Below, piece by piece: positions 49,219 to 60,489 of a DNA stretch of 64,000 bases. Position numbers and translations under genes: made by a program. The notes under the pieces were generated by a model. That model was given only the letters and a program-made list of their open reading frames with translations. It was not told the origin of the DNA and did no database searches. Position 1 is the stretch's first letter. Every line of letters starts with the position of its first letter. Source of the stretch: Collybiopsis luxurians FD-317 M1 (Eukaryota; Basidiomycota; Agaricomycetes; Agaricales; Omphalotaceae); contig KN834776.1 in assembly GCA_000827265.1 (NCBI GenBank), positions 466,001 to 530,000 on the forward strand, given 5' to 3'.

Positions 49219-49916
49219 TGTTATGCCCCCAACCCATTTTCTTCACTCTACCCAAACCAACTGCTCACCATACATCTCAACAAGGGATGTATTATTCAGT
49301 CCTAGACTGTCAATTCCAATACATGTTCCTTGAGGCAAACTAATGAATTACCTATTCTGTTTCATACCCACAAGGCCTCATGTCTTTCCACAGGAGTATA
49401 AAAGCCTTATACCTACATTTCTCATGATAATGCTGTTATTACCTGAACCATCTTGATCTGTGTTGTTTTATCTTCTTGTTCACTAGATTCTAATACTATT
49501 CTGCTTAACACCAAGTCAAGCAAACCCCATTGACACTGAGTCACTGGCCCATCTCCCTCTCACTTGTTGAACCAATCAACAAGACTGTTTGACTGCTGTA
49601 GTCTTTTGAACACTCTGTCTCATAAGGTAAACAGACACTGAGTTACTAATCTTTCAAGTCAGCCCTTGTTAATACTGTCTTAACAAGTTCCTTTGACTCC
49701 TAATCTCTAGTTGCACTGAGCTACTAGACTTGTCAGCTGACACCTGAGGAACATTCCTCTAGAAGTAATACTCAAACTGTACAGGACTCATTCACCTGTT
49801 GTATGTAGCAACTCCCCATTGCATATTCTGTCTTGGCTACAGAATAATAAAATACTTTCCTATTCACTGAACCTACTACAAGCTTCTAACAACTAAAGGT
49901 AGCAAAGGTCCTAACA
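49219..49916. mobile_element. Solo LTR, 698 bp, with CCTTC target-site duplication
   Basis: Begins TGTTATGCCCCC and ends GGTCCTAACA, giving TG...CA termini with short inverted ends (TGTTA/TAACA). Flanked by CCTTC at 49214-49218 and 49917-49921. The matching site in copy III (about 58873-58900) lacks it and reads straight across (GACATTCCATGGG against ACCTTCCATGGGG). A TATA-like AGTATAAAAG lies at about 49391 and a polyadenylation-like AATAATAAAATAC at about 49845. No internal element remains, so it arose by LTR-LTR recombination. Confidence 0.88.
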
Positions 49917-50299
49917 CCTTCCATGGGGTACAAGAGCCAATATAGATACTGAAGCAATAAAGTAAGCATTAGACCCTTGAAATGTCATTGCCTGTTGCTC
50001 TTCTAGAGTGAGTTTTGTGGGAGGCAAAGTGTTGCTGCAGGCTCATTGATAAATTTTTGTTGGTCTCAATCAATCAGGGTGGAAATATTTCAATCATCTT
50101 CTGTACTGATGTCCAACAAACCAAGTCTCATCCTTCAGTTTCCAAAATGATCTGATGAAGTTTGGGCAAATACCATTGCAGGTTTTCTGAAGTATTACTC
50201 AAGACTGGGGCTCTGCTGTACCAGCAGATTCAATAGTTGCCTCATACACACCTGCAATTATGAGTGCATGGAAGGTAATGAAATGCCAAGTTTTGGTGG

Positions 50300-51330
50300 T
50301 GGTGAATTCCATGCATGATCCTTGCCAGGCAATTTTATATTAGTGGTGTAATAATGATGACACAAAGTAATGCATTAAAACTATTGTCATGATAAATTAT
50401 AATCTATTTAGAGTCTACATTAAGCTAGGAGGCAGCGGCATTTGAATTGCCAGACTCTACCCATTGGCGCCACTGCACAGGGAGTAACTGCCATGTAGCA
50501 GCACTGGCCCACTAGCAATGGCAGGGCACCAAGTCAAGACAGTCCAATTGGATCCACTGTCAGTGCCAGCCACTCCCAAGATCCCAGCAGTTACAGCACA
50601 AGAGTTACCGGCGATTATAGCTCCAGTCATCAAGAAGTTAAAAAAGCTAACCAAGGACCCTCTTGCCAACCTGAACATCTCAATTTCTCCAAGGAAAACC
50701 CGAAAGCAATGAGACCTAACTCAAGCTACTTCTTCTGCCCTGGCGGGAGGCACCAAGTGGGAATCTGAACAAGACGCCGGAGCTCTGAAGCCTGAGGATG
50801 GCACCAATAGTGGTAATAGCAAAAGGCAGAAACAAGGTAAATAATTTTCTCTACTAGTAGAGAAAAGTGTTTATAATTAAAACTCTTAAGTGCATTGCTT
50901 AAATAGTTTCCTCTTACCTCTTATCAATTTTTGTGGATTTTCTCAAGTCCTTTCTTTGAATGCTTACTTTTCATATTTTTGAGTAGGTTCTCAAGTGTAT
51001 TCTTTCTTTCATCTGACCCATCACCTACGGAACTTCTCAAGTACAGCTTTACTTGAGAGTTCCATGAGTAATTGCTCAATTCTGTACTACAGTAAATATC
51101 TATTATAGTTACTTCTTTAAAGACAATTTTTTGAGCGGAAGTAAAGAAGGACTTTAGGAAATTTCTACTTCCTTAAGAAAAGCTATTGTAGTGGGTTTAC
51201 ACTTTGGAGGCTCAATTTTCATGCAATATGGTTCAAATAGTGCATTATCTACCCAATACCAGTTGAAAATCAGGACTGAGAACTTTGGAATCTACATCCC
51301 TATATTATATTTATTCCGGGGTTGCCCTTC
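50300..51330. other. Interval with palindromes and a short coding-like piece
   Basis: A frame at 50518-50712 continues past one TGA in the same frame to about 50835, where a GTAAAT donor-like signal occurs; composition is polar and protein-like (KLKKLTKDPLANLN), perhaps a captured or decayed exon. A perfect 22-base palindrome centred on CTAG lies at 50845-50866. From 50.94 to 51.08 kb the motif CTCAAGT recurs in both orientations, including CTCAAGTA/TTACTTGAG at about 51034-51056. Confidence 0.4.
50845..50866. repeat. Perfect 22-bp palindrome
   Basis: TTTTCTCTAC and its exact complement meet at CTAG/TAG centre. Could fold as a cruciform; no function known. Confidence 0.9.
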
Positions 51331-51359
51331 CAGAGTCTGACAGGGCATTAGGATTTGGA

Positions 51360-52692
51360 ATATGACTTTCCCTGCTGTATTCCATTATAGTCTGCCACTG
51401 AGTCATGTGAAAGGTCTCGATCACAGGAGAGGCATTCTTGTTGATTAAGAGGATCACTGTTACTGGATACAATGCCTTGCAGATTTATGAATATAAAGTA
51501 GTTAAACTAGCAATATTTGAAGCAGGTAACACTCACAGAGCAAACATAGAACATTTGGTTCATTATACCGATGATTTGTATACCTACAATAGTTTGCGGC
51601 ACTCTGTACTGATCAAATAAATAACACATAATGTTGACTGCCTGTATGGAAGAATATATGGCACCAGACTCAATCAGCAGAAGCAGCACATTCTGAACCG
51701 TAGTCCTTTTTTGAATTGCAGCTTCCACCATAAAACGATGGTGATTCCTGCAAAGTATTACTAAGTGCACGGTTTGGGCAATTGTACTTGAAATTACTTA
51801 CCAAGCCTTCCATGCAATCAAACTTGTTGCAGATAGGTTTACAACTAGGGAAATCAAGTATGATATCCAGCCCAGAGTTATGCTACCACTTGAAAATATG
51901 TGACTAATGTTCTTGTAAAAGTCTGCCATTTGAGCCTCTGTAAGAGAATTCGAAGCGACATTAAATCCTATGTGGTGTGGTGCGAATCCTGCAATGAGTT
52001 TAATCTATCTTCAAACACATACTATCTACACACCAATATTGGCAATCATAAGCGATGCAAGTGCAAACTTCATAACCCTAGCATCCTGAAGCAAAATCCA
52101 TGTTCTCCACACTACAATAAAGTCACTCAAAAGCATCTAGATAAATGTGCAAGCAGGGATCAAACCATGAACAGTGACAAAGTAGGAGAAACTTACAGCA
52201 ATCAGAGTTGCCCAGGTTGATAAATCGTGCATTGGGAAGAGCTTATCATATCTTGCCACTTGATTTTGAGTTTTAATCTCCCCCTGCTCTCCTGGCAGTA
52301 CTGGAACAAAAGAGAACTGCTTAAAAGCGAAGGTAACTATCCCGGTATAAACATTCTTGAGGCTGAAGGAGATAAACGACATGCCCAGGCAAGCAAAGTG
52401 TAGGATATGTGAGCGGGTCCAGGGTTTTGATCTGTCATAATGCCGAAACGAGGACCAACTGTCATTTGACAAATGGAGGAGCTATTCTTGCTACTGCGTA
52501 CATTACCGACCGAGCCGCAATACATGTTATTGGAAGGAAAATGCCTGGAAGAAGAATGCAATATTAGCTACGGAAGCAGAGTGAAGTTCTTTGACACATT
52601 CCAAAAGCAAGAAATTGCACTATTAATTGTATAGTGTTAAGGTAATCAACTGACCCCAGGGATGTGATTTCTTGGTGCTCTTCTGGAGTCAT
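51360..52692 (-). pseudogene. Second multipass-membrane family, copy II
   Basis: Minus strand. Starts MTPEEHQEITSLG at 52692; then PITCIAARSVMYAVARIAPP, a segment KPWTRSHILHFACLGMSFIS, GIVTFAFKQF, WATLIAVSF, and near the 3' end VEAAIQKRTTVQNVLLLLIE with SGAIYSSIQAVNIMCYLF. Same layout as the array family A-D (short N terminus, paired helices, late VEx-RxxxxVxxxLLLLIExG helix), but a distinct subfamily. The exon after GIFLPITC contains a stop after APPFVK unless an intron begins just before it, and the WRxW region is poorly preserved. Damage looks moderate; treated as a pseudogene with some doubt. Confidence 0.6.
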
Positions 52693-53259
52693 GAGTGGTG
52701 TCGGATATGCATAGTTGCTGCTGGTTCATTTTTATACATTCATTGCTCCGAGCAAGAAGGATCAGTACTTCGGTATTAACGCCATATTTCCAGGCGATGA
52801 CTGCGGCCGCATTGTCGGCAATAGCATATAGCCGGCATGCAACTCTAATGTTGCCAAGATACTGGGCACAATCTTGTTCGGTTGCTACAAACGCTATTCG
52901 TATTTGCTCACTTCCTTTGCTTTGTTGTTTGTTTATAGTAACTCATTGGTTATTAATGCTCATATATGCATACTCCTAATATGTTGACGGTTCTGACTTT
53001 GAAGTTTTCCCCCATTTTCACTCTCTACAGATTGAGTTCACCGGCCCGACCGAGTACCGTTACTCAAGGCCTGGCCTATTTATTTGATTCCCAACAAGGT
53101 TTAAGGGTGGTTAGATCTGTTGAGTTGCTTCTCGGATCACAAAATACATTATCGTGACGCACTTGGTATCAGTTTCATTAGTTATACATCTCTAGGTTCC
53201 GACGGATTTCGTAGTAGTTTCTTACTAGATCGTGTCTTGATCTTACGAGATTCATGTTT

Positions 53260-53395
53260 TCATACTTATAGGGTTTAATATATATGCATTTGCTCTTTTG
53301 AAGTTTTTTTCTGGTCAAATCAACTCTAAGTCTTCTTGCCTCTTGTCATTTCCTTTGTTGAGTTTCCTCTCATCTCAAATGTCTAAGAATGCCTC
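53260..53395. repeat. Dispersed repeat, inverted relative to 60050-60165
   Basis: Shared landmarks: TTGTTGAGTTTCCTCTCATCT exists here in shorter form TGAGTTTCCTCTCATCT and as its complement at about 60050; also TATATATGCATTTGCTC against TATATATTTGCTC, and AGATTCATG followed by TTTCA. Confidence 0.7.
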
Positions 53396-53959
53396 AAATG
53401 TTTCTTCGGTGAGTCTTAACTACACAGTGCAGTTGCATGGCCCACAGTGAGGTTAGGATTTTCTGGCTGACATAGAATGAGACTTTTGACTCATAAGAGT
53501 GGGCCGCTGGCAATGGTTAAGTAAGACTGAGAGATAGGTTATGCTCTGTTCTCATAGCGCTATGTACAAGATTCAGGCTGCTAGAAATCTTGTAGGAGTT
53601 TCAGATCTCCAAGGCTCCATGCAAGGATAGAGATGATTTGGGTGGTAGTACTTGACGAAATCACCCTATTCACTTCAACTGAGTTAATTTAGTAACCAGG
53701 TATATGTACTTGGTATTTACCACACATACTGATAGATTATTTAATGAATGAAGTAATAGGCACAGTAGCAGTTGACCTGTAGAAGTAATTACCAGTACTG
53801 ATGCACCAATCAAGTTTGGATATTAGTTAGTGATGGTGACACTTCAAACTTGGGCAATTAAAAGTTGTGCCGTGTGCACTTATGATAACTGAAAGTAGTG
53901 AGTATCAGATAATTTAAACTTCTAGAAGTAGCAACTGTCACATTGGAAGCAGCACAATC

Positions 53960-54350
53960 TAACAACCTTATACTCGAAATCTTATGAGTAATAATTTTTC
54001 CCGAAAAATCAGGTCATAGAATCTGGATTTCATTTGAGTATAATAATTTCTTGAGAGCTTGAGATTACGAATCGCGAAGCGCATTTAAGCAAATTGCAGT
54101 AAATAATTTGACAGGTCCAAGACTCCAAAGGTTGAAAGTGTCGAGACTCGAGAGAAGCTTCAAGACTGGGCCGTTATAAGGATCTGCGCATGCATTATCA
54201 GCTGAGATCTACAAATGAGTGACAGTATTTTATGTCCAGTACAGTAAGTCTCACTAGACCCAATATGAGTCTTGTCAGACAACTTCGAGTCTAATAAGGT
54301 TAGATTGAGGCTTCTTCAAACTTTGAAGAAGCCAGACCTATAAAAGAAGT
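53960..54350. repeat. Direct repeat of 60490-60850 (block duplication)
   Basis: Shared landmarks include GTCGAGACTCGAGAGAA, GTCTCACTAGACCC and GTTAGATTGAGGCTTCTTCA, in the same order and orientation. Confidence 0.85.
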
Positions 54351-54557
54351 TAAGAATGTTACCTCCATGAGCGTAAGTAACTAATGTACTGACTAGTCGG
54401 AGGTGTTCACTGTTTTGGAAATCTTGTAACAACTAATAATGTGAACAGCGAGACATATTTGACTCATATATACACATTCATTCAGCGAGTCTGATTCGAT
54501 ATACGACAAGCCAGCAAAGTTCTAAAAGCACACCCCCAAAGCCAATGTCCGCCAGTG

Positions 54558-54595
54558 GCCGAATCGCCGCTTCGGATTTGCCGTCGGGATTCGGC
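54558..54595 (+). promoter_or_regulatory. Inverted-repeat element upstream of MFS2
   Basis: Arms GCCGAATC (54558-54565) and GATTCGGC (54588-54595), perfectly complementary, flank the same core as in MFS1 (TTTGCCGTCGG). About 430 bases before the MFS2 start. Confidence 0.4.
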
Positions 54596-55023
54596 ACAAC
54601 ATATGATCCGCCGAGGCCGAGGCTTCGCGAAGATTGGAAATTTTTTTTGCTTACTCAACTAGCCGGTATGAGGCTTAGTAATATTTATTCGCAGATTACT
54701 CAGGTAATTAGTAACGGTATTACCGAAACATAGAATATAGGAAAACTACTACTTACTTTGTAGGTATTTCTAGATTACATACCGTAGAGTATAAAAGACC
54801 TGTTCTGAAGGCCAACAATAACATAGACAAACACTTAATCTATACTCATCATTCTAAGCCTAACCGCTCAGGAGTCATAGGCACCTAACCCACAATACTT
54901 CTTGAGTGCCGGCTTCCTGCGGTGGGAGGACAAGACAATCAACTTCTTTTTTTTGTTTTCTTGTTTCACTAATTCAAACCAAGCCAGTGTACCAAACCAA
55001 CAACCTGAACTTGATTCGACTCC

Positions 55024-56680
55024 ATGCAGGCACCTCTACCAAAACGTCAAATTTTCCTGACGCTGTTAATCCAGCTATCCGAGCCAACAACTGCCATGGT
55101 TATTTACCCATTTATCATTAAAGCTGTACACAGAACTGGAATCACTCAAGGGGACGAAAAGAGGACGGGTTATTATGCTGGGATTATCGTACGTGTTCCC
55201 GAACATTGCCTACTATGTGATAAATTCTGACTGATTCTACTCAGGAATCACTCTTCTTCATTTCGGAATCTCTTTCAGCGTACCATATTGGTCGTGCGTC
55301 TGATTTTTATGGAAGAAAGCCACTCCTCTTGATCGGTCCTCTTGGGCTGTCAATTGCGATGGTGATATTTGGGCTTTCCAAGTCACTCTGGGGCATGGCT
55401 ATCGCAAGGACCTTGATGGGTGTATTTAATGGAAACATCGGCGTCTCAAAAACTGTGATGGCTGAAGTGCGCATTGCTCGTTTAAGTGGTGCTCCCATAT
55501 TCTTTGACTAATCCAGCCATTTCTAGTCTACGGATGAAACGAATAGAGCCGATGCTTTCATGTTGATGCCCTTGGTCTGGACGATAGGAACAGTGATAGG
55601 GTAAGGAAGTATTCTAAAGGGTCTCTTTGATTGCTAAATTTGAATCCTAGATCTGTGCTGGGTGGGGTCCTCGCAGACCCTGCTAGAACATGGCCGCATG
55701 TCTTTGGAAAAATCTGGTTCTTCGAGCAGTACCCCTGGTTCTTGCCTTGTTTCGCAGCGGGTCTACTCGCTTTTTATGCATTCGCGTTGTCTTCCTGGGG
55801 ATTTAAAAAGGTGATCCTCGCAGTAATACCCTGATCATTTCTATCCCTGCTCATTGTTCTCATTTGTAGACCCTTCCTAAGAAAGCCATGGCATCTCCAT
55901 CGCTCCTAAACGATGCTGAAGCAAAACTGTCTTACGGTTCCATTCAATGAACTTGAGACGTCCCTCCTCCCCACTGAAAGCCTCCTACCACTCTATCCCT
56001 CTTGGCGGACTCGCATCTCAGAATAACTCTTCTCAGCGTGGGCCTCTTTGCCTTCACTGACATGTCATACACAGCTCTTCTCCCTCTCATATATTCCACC
56101 TCCATCCCTCTCGGCGGGCTGGGATTCTTGCCTTATCAGATCGGCTCAATCGTGGGGCTTTTGGACTCTTCAATGGATTTTGGAATTGGGTGGTGCTTAG
56201 GAGGTTCCTCAAAAAGGCCGGAGCTCGTAAGACATTTATCTTGTGCTACTTTCTCTTCTTGGTTCACTTTTTGCTGCTGTGGGCATTACGAGAGGTGGTG
56301 TCGTACTTGGGAGAGGTGATGCCTTTGGTTTGGGCATTGCTTGTCTTTCAGCTGTTCATTTCTACGGCGACGAGTACAGGTTATAGTCAGATCCCTGCTA
56401 TTCTTCACAATGTATCTCTACTGACAAACTTTTATTGCTACTTTTTGGATTTGGACACAGATGCAATATACTTGATGGTCGTGGAGAACGCTTCGTCGAA
56501 TGCTTTTGGGTCTGTTAACGGCCTGGCGCAGATGGTATCCTCTGGTGCGAGGAGTTTTGCACCGGTGTTTGCGTCTTCGTTGTTTGCGTATTCCCTGGAG
56601 TCGAGAATAATGAGGGGTCATTTGGTCAAGGCTGTGCTTATGAGGGCTATTGTTACGTGTAATCACACTGGCAAACCGCT
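55024..56680 (+). pseudogene. MFS transporter copy 2, frameshifted
   Basis: Same exon plan as MFS1 and MFS3. Starts MQAPLPKRQIFLTLLIQLSE. Intact through SAYHIGRASDFYGRKP, GLSIAMVIFGLSKSLW and NGNIGVSKTVMAE. In the central loop the frame meets TGA codons near 55948-55956, where MFS1 reads on. A one-base loss near 56157-56160 (GGGGCTTTTGG against GGGGACTTTTGG in MFS3) shifts frame inside SPYQIGLIMG-type sequence, after which RRFLKKAGARKTF resumes in another frame. The final exon diverges after MRGHLVKAVLM and lacks the normal end. Three independent lesions make it non-functional. Confidence 0.85.
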
Positions 56681-56786
56681 GGAAGCGAAGAGTAGATCTT
56701 ATCAATTGTCTATTTCAAATCCAAAACTAATTCAGAAAATAGCCGCTGAGATGACTCTTTGTCCTGTGTTCAAAGTTTCGACTACA

Positions 56787-57043
56787 CAGTGGGCACAGAA
56801 GAAGATGTCACTTCCAAATATGGAAGAGCCATTCCCACCTGTGCTCCAACAGCACTCTAGCCTCGTACTTCGACCACAAACTGACTCCTGTAGGTGGTAA
56901 ATGCATTATAACTACTGCTGGAATTTGTACAATGGGACAAAACCATAAGAGTAATATTGGACAAGCAAAAAAAAAATGAAGCAAAACCTTCAGAATTTGG
57001 GGGTTACCATATAAGGCAGTGACATCTTTTTCTGCGCCCACTG
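56787..57043. mobile_element. MITE-like element with 26-bp terminal inverted repeats (257 bp)
   Basis: Left end 56787-56812 begins CAGTGGGCACAGAAGAAG; right end 57018-57043 is its complement with two or three mismatches and ends CGCCCACTG. TA follows the right end; the left is preceded by TACA, so a TA duplication is plausible but not exact. CAGTG-type ends with TA targets suggest a Tc1/mariner-derived non-autonomous element. No transposase inside. Sits directly behind the broken MFS2. Confidence 0.75.
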
Positions 57044-57149
57044 TAGATGATGCTATGGTGGTTAGGGATAGTGAAATTTTGATCAAAATGCTAATAACTT
57101 CTCAAGCTGTTTGAGTATTATAGTTCTGAGTTTCTTTTCTTGTTCGAAA

Positions 57150-57540
57150 TTCCAAAACGCCGTTGTACTAAACCAACAACTTGAACAACTTGAAACTTAA
57201 TTCGACATCTAAACACCTCTTCCAAAATGTCAGATCCATCTGACGCTGTTAATCCAGCTATCCGAGCCGATAACTGCCATGGTCATGGAACCAATTTATA
57301 ATCACATTGGGCTATCCAAGTCATTCTGGGGTGTGGTCGTTGCGAGGACCTTGATGTGTGTTTAATGGGAACAGTGTCTCAAAGACTGTAAGGGCTGAAG
57401 TGCGTATGGGTCATTTAATGGTGCTTCCGAATTTGTAATTTCTAGTCTACGGGTGAAACAATTAGAGCCATTGCTTTCAAATTGATGCTTTTGGTTTGGA
57501 CGATAGGCACGGTGGTTTGGTAAAGAAGGATGCTAATACA
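57150..57540 (+). pseudogene. Fourth MFS copy, short decayed fragment
   Basis: Contains the MFS leader and first exon in altered form (CTGACGCTGTTAATCCAGC, GAGCCGATAACTGCCATGG), then jumps by deletion to the exon 2 end (GGCTATCCAAGTCATTCTGG, GCGAGGACCTTGATG), the exon 3 region (GATGCTTTTGGTTTGGACGA) and its donor. The start codon has become ATC. Not functional. Confidence 0.85.
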
Positions 57541-57689
57541 AGCAACTTAGGGTCATATTCATAGAGTACTTGGTCTGCTAGTACATCTATTGTAAAGTTT
57601 CCCTTGCTGTGTCTGATTGGAGAATGATATTTGAAATGTGCCCTTCGCTACTATCTGGTGCTATAGTCTGCAACTGAATCAGTCGGGAG

Positions 57690-58979
57690 GTCTCAACTAC
57701 AGGAGATGCATTCAGGTTGATTAAGAGGATCACTACCACTGGATACATTGCCTTGCAGATTTATTAATGCAAATCACTGGTTGTGCTGGGAGAAAAGGAC
57801 TTACTGCGCAAGAAGAGAACATGTTCGCAATAATGGTGACCGTAAGTATACCTGTAACGGTGTGCGGTACTGTGTACAGGTTAAATGAAACGCATATAAC
57901 GTTGGCTGCCTGCATGGCGCAAAAAAAGGCCCCAGATTCAATTAACAGAAGCAGAGTATTCTGCACCGTGGTCCTTCTGCGAATTCCAGCTTCTACCATA
58001 GAACGATGATGGTTCCTGTAATGCATTACTTGTTACATTAAGAGTTTGGGAATCGTACCTGAGATCACTCACCAAGCCTTCCATACAATTAACAATGTCG
58101 CAGATAAGTTTACGACTAGGGAAAGTATGAATGATACCCAGCCCAGAGTTGTATCAATTCTTGAAATTCCATGATAAAAGCTCTTGTAATTGGCTTCAAG
58201 TTGAGCCTCTACAAGCCAGTTTGAAGTAACAGTAAGTCCTATGTGGCTATAGAATGAGCTTGATTTTAAGCACACATACTATATACGCACCATCATTGGC
58301 AATCATAAGCAAAGCAAGTGCAATCTTGGGAAGCCTGGTATTCGGGAACAAGATCCATGTTCTCCACACTACAACAAGGTCACTCAAAAGCATCTAAATG
58401 AATGTTTAAGCGAGAGCTAAGCAATTGAACAAGGGGAGAACAGACAAAACTAACAGATATTAGGGTTGCCCAGCCCGACAAATCCTGCGTTAAGAAAAGT
58501 TCTGCGGACTGAGTGGCAATTGTGTGTTGAATTTCAGTAGAGTTTCCCTGCTCTTCTGACTGTATTTGAAATGCATAGAACTGCTTCAAAGCAAATACAT
58601 TTATCCCTTCACCCACACTCCCCAGGGCGAAGGAGACAAATAACATTCCCAGGCCAGCAAAGTGTAGAATGTGTCAGCGGGTCCAGGGTTTTATTCTGAA
58701 ACAAAGCCAAAATGAAGAATCAGCCATGGAATGCTAGAGGGGGGGCTATTTTTGCCGTTGCATACATTACTGAGTAAGTGGCTATTAATATCATTAAAAG
58801 GAATATGCCTAGAGAAAAAAACCGTTGTCAATTATAGAGGTAAAGTGAAGTAGTTTGAGCGGTAGTAACCCGCCACACTGTGACATTCCATGGGATACAT
58901 AGGCCAAAATTGATACTGAAGCAATGAGGTAAGCACTAGACCCTCGGGACGTTATCACCTGTTGCTCTTCTGGAGTCAT
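57690..58979 (-). pseudogene. Second multipass-membrane family, copy III
   Basis: Minus strand, best preserved of the three. Starts MTPEEQQVITSRGSSAYLIA at 58979. Later segments: GIFLLMILIATYSVMYAT, HILHFAGLGMLFVSFALGSV, GINVFALKQFYAFQIQSEEQ, LSGWATLISVSF, DLVVVWRTWILFPNTRLPKI (the VWRxW signature also seen in A-D), TLGWVSFILSLVVNLSATLL, and VEAGIRRRTTVQNTLLLLIE. At 58675-58677 the frame has TGA where copy II encodes Ser (KPWTR-stop-HIL against KPWTRSHIL), and the expected GT donor after the first exon is not evident. Hence probably a recent pseudogene. Confidence 0.65.
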
Positions 58980-60049
58980 AAGTTTTGTGGGAGATATAGT
59001 GTTGCTGCAGGCTCATTAATAGCTTTTTGACGCTCTCAATGAATCTGGATGGGAAGGTTCCAATCATGTTCTATATTGACGTCCAACTAACGCAGCTTCT
59101 TTCTTTGGTTCCCAAAATGATGCGATGGAGCTGGAGTCCCTCCCGGAAGCGAGAAATGAATTAGTGAGGCACAGCTGAAATTTTCTCAGTTCGGTGGGGA
59201 AAAGAGTTCAGGAACACCGATGTCGACCAGGACATGTGCATTGAGTCTGGTAGAGTTACAATTTCACTGATTATTGATACAAAGTGGCCCCTGACGTGGG
59301 AAGGAACTCCTGTGACATGGGATACTTGGCATTTGATACGAGGACAATGAGGAATAAGTTAATGGTCTGTCACGGTCAGTCGGAGGAGGAATGTGGTTCG
59401 GCGTAAGATCACCACCCTAACTGTATAGTAAGGTTTTCCGGTTAAGGCTGCAAGGGTAACCGTAACCGTATCGTAAAGGATGGCGGTTGTTTTTTTCACC
59501 GCCGTATTTATACAGCTACTGCACGGGTGCCCTGAACTGCAGGAATTGGGCTGTTACCGTGGTACCAGTTCAACCTAAAATGTCCAAATCAATTATTTTT
59601 GGATTGTTGAAGATGACTGGGACTCGGTGGCTTTGAATTGGCCACTATTTTGACAAGCGGTATACGGGTATACGGGTTCTGGCAGCCATGTAGTACTGTA
59701 TACGGTTGAGATGCCCATCCCTAGCAAGAGGATAGCAAATGTATTATGGGCGGAGTTAATCACCACATTCATTTTGCCACCAAACTGCTGTAATGTCTAG
59801 TTGTACTGCAACATTCTCTTCTGGTATGTCGGGTTCTACAGTAACTGACAAAATAACTTGTCAGATTAAAACCCCGCTAACTTGGCCTTACAAGAGTAAT
59901 TTAAGTTACTTGAGTTACTTGAGACTGCGCCGACAAAATAACTTGCCTAACTAACAGATTTTGATTTTTGATTTAACTTACTCTGTCGTTGGTAATAACA
60001 CGTGTGTCCTTTACACTTGGTTAAAAAACTACACTCCTTGCTTATGTTC

Positions 60050-60165
60050 AGATGAGAGGAAACTCAACAAGGGGTATTACCAGAGAGGCAAGAATGGAGT
60101 TGATTGAACTTGGTTCGATTAAGGCACTTCAGATAGAGCAAATATATACCAAGTCCTAAGAATGT
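60050..60165. repeat. Inverted copy of the repeat at 53260-53395
   Basis: Reverse complement matches the earlier copy over AGATGAGAGGAAACTCAACA and GAGCAAATATATA, with moderate divergence between. Confidence 0.7.
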
Positions 60166-60489
60166 GAAATCATGAATCTTGTAAGAAACTCAAAACATGC
60201 TCAAGTAACCACTGACCAGCGACTACAAAGTTATGAGTATGTACATAACATTTATTCCTGGTCCCTATTCGTATATGCAATGAGATTTCTTGACGCAGTT
60301 TAGCTGTGATCCCCAAGATTGAGTTGACCCATAACCAGGCACACCACCCGATATTACCAGAAATGCGAGTAAAAGTATCGGTTGTACGTTCAATTATACG
60401 GTTGAATTTGTGTCAAGTAGTACTACAATCGGGATTGAAGAAATCCTGCTACGGTTACCCATCTGCTTAATCGCGCATATAAGTAATCT

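Larger units (their letters stand above)
45190..50010 (-). pseudogene. Second multipass-membrane family, copy I (split by insertions)
   Basis: Fragments collinear with copies II and III on the minus strand: VEAGIHRMTRVKNTLLLLIE and SMQAANGIICI (45551-45739), TLGWVSFILSLFVNLSA (about 46990-47060), and GSLGEGINAFTFKQFYPVQI (about 48900-48980). Between them lie about 1.15 kb (45.8-46.97 kb) and about 1.5 kb (47.18-48.67 kb) absent from copies II and III, plus a solo LTR at 49219-49916. The start-codon region (about 49995-50005) has lost the ATG seen in II and III. CpG-depleted. Non-functional. Confidence 0.75.
40770..50300. other. CpG-depleted domain
   Basis: Direct reading of 41041-41640 finds one CG dinucleotide in 600 bases, and 46021-46440 finds none, whereas GH7 and MFS coding DNA contain many. 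TG and CA are correspondingly frequent. The zone covers the gypsy element, copy I of the second membrane family and its insertions. Confidence 0.85.
52693..54557. other. Left flank of MFS2 block, no gene
   Basis: Includes a stretch (about 53260-53395) whose inverted copy lies at about 60050-60165, and a stretch (about 53960-54350) directly repeated at about 60490-60850. A short ATG frame MSKNASNVSS at about 53380 is followed by a GTGAGT donor, but no continuation was found. Confidence 0.5.
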
